In this document: in pieces, positions 44,088-52,715 of the stretch
Layout: every line of letters starts with the position of its first letter
How positions within the stretch are numbered: the first letter of the stretch is position 1
DNA from: Fen-1258 sp964449775
Lineage (GTDB): Bacteria; Bacteroidota; Ignavibacteria; Ignavibacteriales; Melioribacteraceae
NCBI GenBank assembly: GCA_964449775.1
Contig: CAYVBQ010000002.1
Span: 1 to 64,000 of the forward strand
DNA length: 64,000 nt
Direction of reading: 5' to 3'
Position numbers and translations under genes: made by a program
The notes under the pieces: model-generated
The model's input: the letters and a program-made list of their open reading frames with translations, nothing else
What the model was told of the DNA's origin: nothing
Databases searched by the model: none

Positions 44088-45242
44088 TTAGGAAAGAATT
44101 TCAACCAATTTCTCCACAACCGTATCCAAATCCTCATAACCGATTACCAATGGAGGAAGCATTCGCAGAACAGTTGTCCCGGCAGGTAAAGCAATAATAT
44201 TTCGCTTCAACAATTCATTAAGAACCGGCTGCACTTTATCTTTTAGTTCGATGCCGATCATCAATCCGATAATTCTTAGCTCACGAATTTTTGAGAGCTG
44301 ATGTTTTTCCAATTTCTCTTTGAAATATTGTCCTTTTGCTTCGGCTTCTTCCCACAATTTATTCTCGAGCATGAAATCGATAGACGCGATTCCAGCAGCG
44401 CAAGCAAGTGGATTACCTCCGAATGTTGAACCGTGCTTGCTTTTTTCAATTTTGATTTTGTCGTTGCATAATAACGCACCCATCGGGAAACCGCCGGCGA
44501 TTGATTTGGCAACAGTCATCAAATCAGCTTCGATTCCTAGATGTTCGATTGCAAACATTTTTCCGGTACGACAAAATCCGGTTTGAATTTCGTCAATGAT
44601 CAAAAGAATATTTTTCTCATCGCAAAGTTGTCTAACTTTTTGAAAATACTCTTTCTGCCCGATGTTAATTCCGCCTTCACCTTGGACCGGTTCAAGAATT
44701 ATTCCTGCAGTATCATCATCTGCTGCCGCTGCAAGTTTTTCAAAATTATTATACGGTACAAAAGTAAAGCCCTGCACTAACGGACCAAATCCTTCACGGT
44801 ATTCAGTTTTATAAGTTGCACTCAGCGCACCCATTGTTCTTCCGTGGAAGGCTTTCATAGTTGCTATGAATTTTGTTTTCTTAGTATTTAACCGCGCGAA
44901 CTTGATTGCCGCTTCCATCGCTTCGGTTCCGCTGTTGGTTAGAAATGCGCGTGTAAAGTTTTTCGGTACAACTTCAAAAAGTTTTTCTAGGAAGAGCGCT
45001 TTCTGGTCATTGTAAAAAGTATTCGGGCAAGTAATGAGAGTGGCAGCTTGCTTTGAAATCGCTTCCACTACCTTGCTGTTAGCATGACCAATGTTAGCGA
45101 CACTTATACCAGCCGCCATATCAATGTATTCATTACCTTGATCGTCCCATAATCGTGCTCCTTTTCCTTTCACGAGTGTTACATCGCGTCTCGGGTAAAC
45201 ATCAACTTCATATTTTTGAATAAGTGCTTTGAAGTCTTTCAT
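44088..45242 (-). CDS. lysJ: LysW-carrier aminotransferase (ArgD/LysJ family)
   Basis: The 384-residue PLP enzyme is of the acetylornithine aminotransferase family. It has GTEAMEAAIKFAR (about 103-115), LIIDEIQTGFCRTG (about 212-225), a Lys at about 244 in MTVAKSIAGGFPMGA for the Schiff base, and GSTFGGNPLA. In the LysW pathway it converts LysW-aminoadipate semialdehyde to LysW-lysine. Its start overlaps lysZ by four bases. Operon context favours the LysW role over arginine; both are possible. Confidence 0.88.
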   Translation of the reverse strand: MKDFKALIQKYEVDVYPRRDVTLVKGKGARLWDDQGNEYIDMAAGISVANIGHANSKVVEAISKQAATLITCPNTFYNDQKALFLEKLFEVVPKNFTRAFLTNSGTEAMEAAIKFARLNTKKTKFIATMKAFHGRTMGALSATYKTEYREGFGPLVQGFTFVPYNNFEKLAAAADDDTAGIILEPVQGEGGINIGQKEYFQKVRQLCDEKNILLIIDEIQTGFCRTGKMFAIEHLGIEADLMTVAKSIAGGFPMGALLCNDKIKIEKSKHGSTFGGNPLACAAGIASIDFMLENKLWEEAEAKGQYFKEKLEKHQLSKIRELRIIGLMIGIELKDKVQPVLNELLKRNIIALPAGTTVLRMLPPLVIGYEDLDTVVEKLVEILS

Positions 45243-46051
45243 GATATTGTAGTTCCTTTTCCATTTAGTGCATCTTTAATTGGATTTTCAGTTCTGCCGT
45301 CTGACAAAATTACAGTTGTACCCCCGGCTTCTCCCGAAGGGATGCCTTCGCAAAATAATTTTCTGAGTGCAAGTATTTTTCTTTTCATTCTGCCGTCAAC
45401 TTTCTGTTCCATTGCTTCAAGTTCCGCTTTCGATATCTTTGAAACGAGAGATGTCGGATCGTTCTTATCAAGAAGAAATCCCGGCGCTTCAATAAGCGAA
45501 ATAATTTTATCTGCTTTGAATTCAGATTGAAGAAGAGCGATGATATCATCGTTCTCAGAGTTAATAGCGAAATTGTTTTCATCAATCAATGGTACACTGA
45601 GAACCGGTGTGTATCCGTTATCAAGAAGTAAATCTAATAGTTGTTTGTTAATTGATTTTGGCTTTCCGGAAAAATCGCGAAGCAGAAGCGTCTTGCCTCC
45701 CTCTCGGACTTTAATTCCGCTATTTCGTTTACCTTGAATAACTTTACCGTCAATACCGGAGAGTCCAACAGCATTAATTCCTTTCTGCTGGCACAGTTCA
45801 ACAATTCTTTTGTTTTTCAAACCCGCGTAAGCCATCATAGCCAGGTCAATTGTTTCTTCATTACTTAGAACAGAATCGTAACCGGAAAGTGATGTTACCA
45901 CTTTCTTCTGATAACCAAGTTTCTGAGCTAACTCATCGCGTAAAGCGTTCGCTCCGTGAACAATTATAAATTTTTCTTTCAGCGTTGCGAGGTCAGAAAT
46001 GATTCCATCGAGGTTCAGTTCTTTTCCGCCGCCAATTTTAATTAGAAGCAT
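45239..46051 (-). CDS. lysZ: LysW-aminoadipate kinase (ArgB/LysZ family)
   Basis: The 270-residue amino-acid kinase starts MLLIKIGGGKELNLDGI. It contains FIIVHGANALRDELA and VGLSGIDGKVIQGKR, and a C-terminal GRMKRKILALRKL segment. The enzyme phosphorylates the side-chain carboxylate of LysW-bound 2-aminoadipate. It is encoded between the Ntn hydrolase (10-base overlap) and lysJ. Confidence 0.88.
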   Translation of the reverse strand: MLLIKIGGGKELNLDGIISDLATLKEKFIIVHGANALRDELAQKLGYQKKVVTSLSGYDSVLSNEETIDLAMMAYAGLKNKRIVELCQQKGINAVGLSGIDGKVIQGKRNSGIKVREGGKTLLLRDFSGKPKSINKQLLDLLLDNGYTPVLSVPLIDENNFAINSENDDIIALLQSEFKADKIISLIEAPGFLLDKNDPTSLVSKISKAELEAMEQKVDGRMKRKILALRKLFCEGIPSGEAGGTTVILSDGRTENPIKDALNGKGTTIS

Positions 46052-46686
46052 TTGTACTCCGTTAACGAATTATTTTTTATCGGCTGCCAGTCATCTTCGC
46101 CAATGAACTGCTCAGAGCAAATAACAATTGAACTGTCAGCCAATTTATAGTGCATAGTAAAATATTCTTCATCTTCATTGAAATGACTGGATAGATAAGC
46201 TGCTTTCGAATCAGTCATGATGATATTCATCGCGCGTATGAAACTTGATTTCTTTTTGATGATCTCGGTTCCCTTTTCCAGCGCATCTTTGATGTTACCT
46301 TTGTCAAATCGTTTGATATAATTAAATATTTTCTCGGCGCCAATTCTTCCCTCTTCTTTAATTTTCACACCAGTTAACTGTCCGTTAAAAATAAAAATAT
46401 ATTTGTCATCATAAAACGGCATATTGTTCTCAACTACAATTCCTTCATCTTTAAATGCGCTTCTTGCGTGAGCAATTAATCTTGTTGAAGAACCGAACCG
46501 AGTAAAATCACTTTCCCAAATAGGATTTACATTTTTGTAATACTTCCATTCGCCACCTTGCAGATAAGCACAACCCCATCCATGCCCTTGAAATTCTTTG
46601 CTGTTCTTCGAGATTTCCGAAAACTTGGTTAAGTAATCAGCAACTGAAAATTCTTCTTTTGAGTTTACGTAAAGTAGTCTGCACAT
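46042..46686 (-). CDS. Class II amidotransferase-like Ntn hydrolase in the lysine operon
   Basis: The 214-residue protein is a YafJ/EgtC-type class II glutaminase domain: Cys2 after the initiator Met is the nucleophile, with HGWG (35-38), HAR (73-75), NNMPF (87-91) and FNGQL (100-104). There is no synthetase domain. Its stop overlaps the lysZ start and it lies between lysY and lysZ, so it belongs to the operon. EgtC and Dug3, relatives by fold, hydrolyse gamma-glutamyl amide bonds to an alpha-amino group. LysW-lysine has that bond and no lysK is present, so release of lysine from LysW is an attractive inference. Confidence 0.8.
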   Translation of the reverse strand: MCRLLYVNSKEEFSVADYLTKFSEISKNSKEFQGHGWGCAYLQGGEWKYYKNVNPIWESDFTRFGSSTRLIAHARSAFKDEGIVVENNMPFYDDKYIFIFNGQLTGVKIKEEGRIGAEKIFNYIKRFDKGNIKDALEKGTEIIKKKSSFIRAMNIIMTDSKAAYLSSHFNEDEEYFTMHYKLADSSIVICSEQFIGEDDWQPIKNNSLTEYKCF

Positions 46687-46693
46687 GTTATAA

Positions 46694-46765
46694 TCCTGAG
46701 CGAAGCGAAGGATCTCAAATGAATCAATTAGGAGATTCTTCGTCGTTTCACTCCTCAGAATGACG
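46694..46765. repeat. Dispersed ATCCTGAGC...CTCAGAATGAC element
   Basis: CCTGAGCGAAGCGAAGGATCTC (46695-46716) faces GAGATTCTTCG (46732-46742) and CTCCTCAGAATGAC (46751-46764), forming a long imperfect inverted repeat. It fills the gap between lysY and the Ntn-hydrolase gene. It belongs to the same family as the CCTGAGC...TCGAAGGA elements of the phage region. Confidence 0.65.
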
Positions 46766-46768
46766 TGG

Positions 46769-47812
46769 TCAAATTGGATGAAGCCCGGGAAAGTCTAATC
46801 CTGTTCTCTCATCAATACCATACATTATATTGAAGGCTTGCAGAGCTTGACCGGCAGCGCCTTTCATTAAATTATCGATTGCACTGATCACTACAAGACG
46901 ATTTGAGAATTCATCTTTCTTGAATCCGATATCGCAGTAGTTCGTTCCGCTCAATAATTTCGGTTCCGGAAAACGGTATATTCCGTCACTCTCTTTCACA
47001 ATTCGAATAAACGGTTCGCTGCCATAAGCATCACGGTAAATTTTCCAAATATCTTTTTCTTGCAAATTCTCTTTAAGGAAAACATGACAAGTTGCAAGCA
47101 ACCCGCGAACCATGTCAATCGCCGTTGCAGAAAAATGTATCTGGATTTTTTTACCGAAAGACATCTCTTGTAACATTTCTGCGGTATGTCGGTGTTGAGT
47201 AGGCTGATAAGAACGGACAACTCCTGCGCGTTCCGGATGATGAGATCCTTCATTAACTTTATTACCACCTTCACTCGAGCCAACTTTAACTTCTATCACG
47301 GTTCTATCTTCTTCAACCAATCCGTTTTTATAAAGCGGATACAAACCAAGAATACTTGCAGTTGCATTACACCCGGCGCTTGAGATATAACTTGCCTTCT
47401 TCATCTCTTCGCGGTGCAGTTCAGGAATTCCATAGACAAATTCATTCAGCAATTCCGGGCGGGCATGTTTATGTCCATACCACTTCTCATATTCATTAAC
47501 ATCTTTTAAACGGAAGTCAGCGCTGAGATCAATGATCTTAGGAGCTAATTTTTTGTATTCATCAATTTTGTTTTGCGAACTGTTGTGTGGCAGACACAAG
47601 AATAAAAGATCACATGCTTCCAGTTCATTCGCGGATACAAATTTCAAACTAGTTGACTTACGCAGGTTGGGATGAATCTTGTGAACAAATTTTCCCGTGT
47701 AACTTTCCGATGTAACTTGTTTCACTTCAACATTAGGATGGAACAATAATAGCCGCAGCAATTCTCCACCTGTATAACCGGAAGCGCCGACGATCGAAAC
47801 ATTCACTTTCAT
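46769..47812 (-). CDS. lysY: LysW-aminoadipyl-phosphate reductase (ArgC/LysY family)
   Basis: The 347-residue NADPH enzyme has GASGYTGGELLR (9-20) for cofactor binding, catalytic Cys148 in SSAGCNATASI, and the C-terminal VISAIDNLMKGAAGQALQ. It reduces the acyl phosphate on LysW to the semialdehyde. The stop of lysX overlaps its start by one base. Assignment to lysine rather than arginine rests on the homocitrate synthase and lysW in the same operon. Confidence 0.88.
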   Translation of the reverse strand: MKVNVSIVGASGYTGGELLRLLLFHPNVEVKQVTSESYTGKFVHKIHPNLRKSTSLKFVSANELEACDLLFLCLPHNSSQNKIDEYKKLAPKIIDLSADFRLKDVNEYEKWYGHKHARPELLNEFVYGIPELHREEMKKASYISSAGCNATASILGLYPLYKNGLVEEDRTVIEVKVGSSEGGNKVNEGSHHPERAGVVRSYQPTQHRHTAEMLQEMSFGKKIQIHFSATAIDMVRGLLATCHVFLKENLQEKDIWKIYRDAYGSEPFIRIVKESDGIYRFPEPKLLSGTNYCDIGFKKDEFSNRLVVISAIDNLMKGAAGQALQAFNIMYGIDERTGLDFPGLHPI

Positions 47813-48660
47813 TATTTTCTTCCTTCCGCAACTTGTAACACATACTCTACCATTTTTTGGGGAATATTAACACCTGTTGTAGTAATGCTGTTCTTATATT
47901 CCATTGTATAATTCACTTCGTTCACCATCAAACCTTGTGCGGTTTCAAAAACATCAATGGCAACAATTCCGCCGCCAACAGCTTTGGCTGCACGCACGGA
48001 AATATCATTTAGCTCATCAGTAACAACACAATTGGTGGCTACTCCACCCCTCGCCGTGTTAGTAATCCAGTGATGTGATGTTCTATAAATAGCAGCAATA
48101 CACTTATCACCAATAACAAAACTGCGAATATCTTTTCCCTTCTTCTCAACGTACTTCTGAATGTAGAAGATTGAATGATGGTACGAACCGAGAACGGTTT
48201 TATGTTCAAGAATTGCTTCTGCTGCATCGCGGTCATTCACTTTAGAAAGCAGTCTTCCCCATGAACCAACTGCCGGTTTTAAGACAACGGGGTAACCCAT
48301 CTCTTCAATCGCTTTGAGTGCAGATTCTTCTGTAAAGGCAACACGAACCTCAGGTTGAGGAACGTTTTGTTCAGAAAGTGCGCATGAGGTCAATAATTTA
48401 TCACCGCATATTGTTGCTACATTATATGTGTTCACACATTTCACTCCAGCCGATTCAAATAGTCTCAATCCGTGAAGTGCTCGCGAGTGATTGATGGATC
48501 TTTCAACAACTACATCCAGATCATACTTATTTTTCCCCAAGTTGAAAGTGATCTCGCGGTCATCGATCATCTCTAATTCAACGCCTTTAACCGCCTTGAA
48601 TTCATCTATCAAAAACTTTTCATCTTTTCTAATCAACGAATGAAGCAACCCAATTTTCAT
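47812..48660 (-). CDS. lysX: LysW-aminoadipate ligase (RimK-like ATP-grasp)
   Basis: The 282-residue ATP-grasp enzyme has PVVLKPAVGSWGRLL (about 125-139), HSIFYIQKYVEKKGKDIRSF, the TARGGVATN block that follows the nucleotide site, and a C-terminal EVNYTMEYKNS. It attaches 2-aminoadipate to the gamma-carboxyl of the C-terminal glutamate of LysW. It is 52 bases from the homocitrate synthase gene. Related ArgX uses glutamate; sequence alone does not separate them here. Confidence 0.88.
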   Translation of the reverse strand: MKIGLLHSLIRKDEKFLIDEFKAVKGVELEMIDDREITFNLGKNKYDLDVVVERSINHSRALHGLRLFESAGVKCVNTYNVATICGDKLLTSCALSEQNVPQPEVRVAFTEESALKAIEEMGYPVVLKPAVGSWGRLLSKVNDRDAAEAILEHKTVLGSYHHSIFYIQKYVEKKGKDIRSFVIGDKCIAAIYRTSHHWITNTARGGVATNCVVTDELNDISVRAAKAVGGGIVAIDVFETAQGLMVNEVNYTMEYKNSITTTGVNIPQKMVEYVLQVAEGRK

Positions 48661-48712
48661 TTTTCTTCTCCTACTTAAAGTAAATTTAAAAAGCAGAGCC
48701 GGGATTTACATC

Positions 48713-49879
48713 TCAGCTGTTATAAGTCTTATGATGCTTTACAGCATCAACGATATGTTTTAGTTCGGCAAGATCAACAGTACGACCATGTTGACCAACA
48801 GATTTGACTTCCTTGAGAACATCCATCTGATGCGCTTCGTCGAGCGATTCTTCTTCAATCAACTTCAATGCGTAACGGAGCGAAGCAATACCAGACATAT
48901 GATCAAGCGAGAACGTTCTTACTCTTCCCAATATTTCAGGATTTAGACTTTCATAATGCATAGGATTGACCGAGGCAGCATGTGTATGAACACCCGCACA
49001 ATGTGTGAATGCATTCTTGCCGGTGACGGGATAATTTGCGGGAATCGGAATTCCTGAATGTTTACTAACTAAATCATACAACTCAACGAGCTTTGCAAGA
49101 TTCCACCGTTTCTCATTATAATCGATTGTGAGCACTGTAAGAAGTTGAGCGAGATCTACGATGCCGGCTCTTTCACCAAGTCCTAAAGCGGCTGCATCAA
49201 TTATATTTGCACCGGCGCGATAAGCATCTAATGCGTTAGCTAATGCGAGTCTCCGATCGTTATGACAATGTACGGCAATTTTAGGATGTAAATTTCTTTT
49301 GTCCAATTCTTCAATTAACCGCGATATGTAATCATACATGCTGCGTGATGTTCCGGGAACCATATAACCCGTTGTATCAGCTACGCTAATAATATCTGCG
49401 CCCGCTTCAACAGCCGCGGCTGCAGCCTGGATTACATTTGCAAATTGCGAGCGTACAGTATCTTCGGGTGTATAACGAATTAATAAATTAGGATTTTGGC
49501 TCTTTGCATATTTGATCACATCTGTAATTTGTTTGATCGCTGTATTTAAATCCTTTTTAAATACCGTTGTTAACCTTTCATCTGAAACACAGTAAAATAT
49601 TCCAAGAAATTTTACACCGCATTCGAGTGCGAGGTCAACATCACTTTGAAGTGAACGTGAATGTGCACCAATTATTGAATTGAATCCTTTTTGCGCAATT
49701 GATTTTACGGCTGCATGAATCTCCGGTGTAACCATTGGATGCCCCGACTCAATAATATCAACACCGATTTCATCTAATAAACTGGCGATTGCAAGTTTAA
49801 TATGTTTATCAAAATAAACGCCGGGTGTTTGTTCGCCTTCGCGAAGTGTCGAGTCTAATACCCAGACCAACTCACTCAC
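48713..49879 (-). CDS. Homocitrate synthase-like enzyme
   Basis: The 388-residue HMGL-like TIM barrel has LDSTLREGEQ (8-17) with the catalytic Arg13, the metal site HCHND (about 213-217) and CAGVHTHAASVNP (about 293-305), plus a C-terminal helical domain without a leucine-type regulatory domain. It condenses acetyl-CoA with 2-oxoglutarate to start the aminoadipate route. GTG is the start, and it overlaps the end of lysW by eight bases. Citramalate or isopropylmalate synthase is the alternative, but the operon favours homocitrate. Confidence 0.85.
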   Translation of the reverse strand: MSELVWVLDSTLREGEQTPGVYFDKHIKLAIASLLDEIGVDIIESGHPMVTPEIHAAVKSIAQKGFNSIIGAHSRSLQSDVDLALECGVKFLGIFYCVSDERLTTVFKKDLNTAIKQITDVIKYAKSQNPNLLIRYTPEDTVRSQFANVIQAAAAAVEAGADIISVADTTGYMVPGTSRSMYDYISRLIEELDKRNLHPKIAVHCHNDRRLALANALDAYRAGANIIDAAALGLGERAGIVDLAQLLTVLTIDYNEKRWNLAKLVELYDLVSKHSGIPIPANYPVTGKNAFTHCAGVHTHAASVNPMHYESLNPEILGRVRTFSLDHMSGIASLRYALKLIEEESLDEAHQMDVLKEVKSVGQHGRTVDLAELKHIVDAVKHHKTYNS

Positions 49880-50039
49880 CCCAATCTTCTTCTTCTTGCG
49901 GAGCTTCTTTAACTTTTGGAGGATTTACCGAGACAACTTCCAATTCAGTTCCGCAATCAGAACATTCTATTAATTCGCCTTGAACTGCATCATTAGCTAA
50001 TTCTATTTCTACACCGCAGACAGGGCACTCTGTTTTCAT
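49872..50039 (-). CDS. lysW: LysW amino-group carrier protein
   Basis: I start at ATG 50039 after AGAAGGA; a longer reading adds nothing conserved. The 55-residue acidic protein has a zinc ribbon, CPVCG and CSDCG, and the terminal EDWGE whose last glutamate carries the substrate through its gamma-carboxyl. It shields the alpha-amino group during lysine synthesis. It is the first gene of the operon and is preceded by a clear TTG-N20-TAGTTTTG promoter. Confidence 0.95.
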   Translation of the reverse strand: MKTECPVCGVEIELANDAVQGELIECSDCGTELEVVSVNPPKVKEAPQEEEDWGE

Positions 50040-50069
50040 TTTTATTTTCCTTCTCTTAATAAAGTGTTG

Positions 50070-50100
50070 CAAAACTATGAAACAATTTTTCACAACGCAA
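50070..50100 (-). promoter_or_regulatory. Promoter of the lysW operon
   Basis: On the minus strand TTG (50098-50100) and TAGTTTTG (50070-50077) are 20 bases apart. This matches the Bacteroidota TTG-N19/20-TAnnTTTG promoter, like that of tRNA-Leu. The 5' leader to lysW would be about 25 bases, too short for a lysine riboswitch. Confidence 0.7.
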
Positions 50101-50225
50101 TATTTTTAGATACGGATTAAGAAAAATTAATTCATAGAGCTTAGGAGAATTTTTGTAAGAATACTGGAATGAATATTTATTCACGATGATGCAAAAAGAT
50201 GCAGAGGAGTAATTAGCGATAAATA

Positions 50226-50262
50226 GCCCATCCCTACTCTTCCCGAAGGGAAGGGCTTTTTT
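50226..50262 (+). terminator. Terminator-like hairpin on the plus strand
   Basis: CTTCCC (50239-50244) pairs with GGGAAG (50248-50253), and the larger AGCCC...GGGCT wraps it; TTTTTT follows on the plus strand. There is no plus-strand gene upstream, so it may end a small RNA or be a repeat. No intrinsic terminator for the minus-strand M23 gene is evident nearby. Confidence 0.5.
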
Positions 50263-50372
50263 AATACTTAATTGAGGTAATTAGTCCTCGACCTTCATTA
50301 AAATAATATTACATCGAAGCAATCTTCAAGAAATTTTTTCGATTAAATTAAAATATTTCTTCTATTAGAATG

Positions 50373-51599
50373 TTAAGCACCAGTCGGTTGAAGTTTCTGA
50401 ATCCACAATTTCTTAACAGTTTCAAACTCAGCTTTATTCTTTTTGCTGACGGGGTCCGAAAACTGATTTTTTTCTCTTAATGGATTTACTTGCTTTCCAT
50501 TTTTCCGAAACCTGAAACATACATGCGGACCTGTTGCAAGTCCTGTGCTGCCTACATATCCAATTGTCTGTCCTTGGGTAATGTGAACACCGCGACGAAT
50601 TCCTTTCGCGAAACGAGACATATGCAAATATTGGGTTGTGTAGGTTGCGTTGTGTTTGATCTTTACGTAATTGCCGTTGCCGCCGCTATAACCTGCTTCT
50701 AATACTACTCCGTTGCCGACTGTCATTATTGGCGTACCCGTCGCAGCGGCGTAATCAGTGCCGAAATGAGCTTTGTTTCTATGCAAGATGGGGTGATAAC
50801 GACTTGAAGAGTAACGCGAAGTTATTCGGTACTTGAATTTAACGGGTGCTGTGAGAAACATTCCTACCAAACCTTTTCCATACTCATCAAAATAACTTCC
50901 CGCTTTTTCTTTGTCGAAGCGGAATGCGTAATAATCTTTTTTTCTAAAATTAAATTTTGATGCTAATACTTTTCCAATCGCAGTTGGTTTATCATCTACA
51001 TAAATTTCTTCGAATATTACATTAAAGCTGTCATTTTCCTGCAACATGCCGAAATCTAGTTGGCTTTCATAAATATCAGCCATAGCATAACCAACATTTG
51101 GATCAATTCCTTTATCTAATAGAGTTTTAATAAGGTTGTCTTTGATGGTAGCACTGACTGTGAATTGTTTGATAGTAAATGGTTTTTGTTTTTTATAAAT
51201 AGAAATAGTGTCTCGAAGATCAAATACAACAAAGTTAACCGCGTCTTTTTTATAGACGAGATATTTTACAGTCTCAACAGAATCCCATTTTGCATAGATA
51301 TACAATTCGTCATCCGCTCTAAAACTACGAAGCGGGAAAATATCACGCGCCGCTATTTCAATCTGATTTATCCTCTGTTGTGAAACGCCATGCGGAATCA
51401 GAATGTCTGAAAGTGTTTGATCGGCTTCGATAGTATCACAGATTTCTATGAGATTATCAACAGCAAGACCAAATTGGTTGGGTTTTGTTTTTTGAATAGT
51501 GGTTTCTGATTTCTTTGAACAACAAGTGAATGTAAAAATAATAACTGCTATACTCACCCCCGTGAGCAATAGTTTTCGGAGGAGTCTATTTTGCGTCAT
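50373..51599 (-). CDS. M23-family metallopeptidase (envelope-bound)
   Basis: The 408-residue protein has an N-terminal membrane anchor or lipobox-like segment (SIAVIIFTFTCC), a LysM-like or OapA-type region (ISETIEADQTLS to about 210), and an M23 domain. The M23 domain has HFGTDYAAATGTP (about 280-292; zinc His and Asp) and GPHVCFRFRKNG (about 358-370; HxH-type motif reduced to HVCF). The second zinc histidine of HxH is replaced, which may weaken catalysis. Such proteins cut or regulate peptidoglycan crosslinks. Confidence 0.8.
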   Translation of the reverse strand: MTQNRLLRKLLLTGVSIAVIIFTFTCCSKKSETTIQKTKPNQFGLAVDNLIEICDTIEADQTLSDILIPHGVSQQRINQIEIAARDIFPLRSFRADDELYIYAKWDSVETVKYLVYKKDAVNFVVFDLRDTISIYKKQKPFTIKQFTVSATIKDNLIKTLLDKGIDPNVGYAMADIYESQLDFGMLQENDSFNVIFEEIYVDDKPTAIGKVLASKFNFRKKDYYAFRFDKEKAGSYFDEYGKGLVGMFLTAPVKFKYRITSRYSSSRYHPILHRNKAHFGTDYAAATGTPIMTVGNGVVLEAGYSGGNGNYVKIKHNATYTTQYLHMSRFAKGIRRGVHITQGQTIGYVGSTGLATGPHVCFRFRKNGKQVNPLREKNQFSDPVSKKNKAEFETVKKLWIQKLQPTGA

Positions 51600-51665
51600 T
51601 CACACCTGTTATAATTTCGTTTGTTGTCATTTCTGAATTTACTTCGCAGCCTGCAAAATTGTTAT

Positions 51666-52715
51666 CTACATTAATTTATTAATAATCTCGATCGAACTAA
51701 TCCCTTCTGCTTCTGCTGAGAAGTTCGGAATAATTCTATGACGCAGTACCGGAATTAAAAAAACTTTCACATCATCAATCGTAGGAGTAAACCTTCCATC
51801 TAATACTGCCTTTGTTTTCGCAGCGAGAATAAGATACTGAGATGCACGTGGTCCGGCACCCCAGGCTACATGTTCTTTAATAAACGTATTTGTATTATTT
51901 ACGGGTCGTGTTGAATCAACAAACTTCACCGCAAACTCAATTACATTTTCTGCCACCGGCACTCGTCTAATTAAATTTTGGAAATGGAGTAATTCATCTG
52001 AAGCTAAAACTTTTTTCAGATCCGGTTTGTAGTCGCTCGTAGTTGATTTAACAATTTCGACCTCTTCTCTGAAACTCGGATAATCCAGCCAAAGATTAAA
52101 CATGAAGCGATCAAGTTGCGCTTCGGGTAAAGGATATGTTCCTTCCTGTTCAATCGGATTTTGTGTTGCAAGTACGAAGAATGGTTCATCAAGCGTGTGG
52201 GTAACACCGGCGGCAGTTACTTTATGTTCCTGCATCGCTTCAAGAAGCGCGCTCTGTGTTTTAGGAGGTGTTCGATTAATTTCATCGGCTAAAATAATGT
52301 TTGCAAAGACTGGTCCTTGAATGAATCGGAAAATTCTTTTCTTTGTTACGGTATCTTCATCAATTATTTCTGTACCGGTAATGTCGCTCGGCATTAAGTC
52401 GGGTGTAAATTGTATGCGATTAAATTTTAGATCGAGAACTTCTGCCAGAGTTTTTATGAGAAGAGTTTTTGCGAGACCCGGCACACCTACAAGAAGACAA
52501 TGGCCACGTGCCAACAAGCTAACCAGCAGATCATTCACTATCTGATCCTGGCCAATAATAATTTTTGCTATCTCTTTTTTAATGCCTTTGAATGCTTCGG
52601 CGAGCTGTTCAACAGCTTGAACATCATTAGAAGGAATTTTTTCTGTCAAAGGAAATCCTTTCGTTGTTATTTTATCTCTGGAGACTAATGGTTCTTTTAT
52701 AACCTCACATCCCAA
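51666..52715 (-). CDS. MoxR-family AAA ATPase
   Basis: The 349-residue ATPase has Walker A GVPGLAKTLL (about 79-88), Walker B ANIILADEINRTPPKTQSALLEAMQE (about 135-160) and ATQNPIEQEGTYPLPEAQLDRF. The only reasonable start, a TTG, overlaps the parvulin gene by 19 bases. MoxR proteins act as chaperones that activate or assemble von Willebrand-type or other complexes; here the client is not encoded beside it. Confidence 0.9.
   Translation of the reverse strand: MGCEVIKEPLVSRDKITTKGFPLTEKIPSNDVQAVEQLAEAFKGIKKEIAKIIIGQDQIVNDLLVSLLARGHCLLVGVPGLAKTLLIKTLAEVLDLKFNRIQFTPDLMPSDITGTEIIDEDTVTKKRIFRFIQGPVFANIILADEINRTPPKTQSALLEAMQEHKVTAAGVTHTLDEPFFVLATQNPIEQEGTYPLPEAQLDRFMFNLWLDYPSFREEVEIVKSTTSDYKPDLKKVLASDELLHFQNLIRRVPVAENVIEFAVKFVDSTRPVNNTNTFIKEHVAWGAGPRASQYLILAAKTKAVLDGRFTPTIDDVKVFLIPVLRHRIIPNFSAEAEGISSIEIINKLM

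Noticed and set aside
50039..50110. Lysine riboswitch ahead of the lysW operon
   Set aside because: The promoter lies about 30-60 bases from the start codon, leaving about 25 bases of leader, far too short for that riboswitch.
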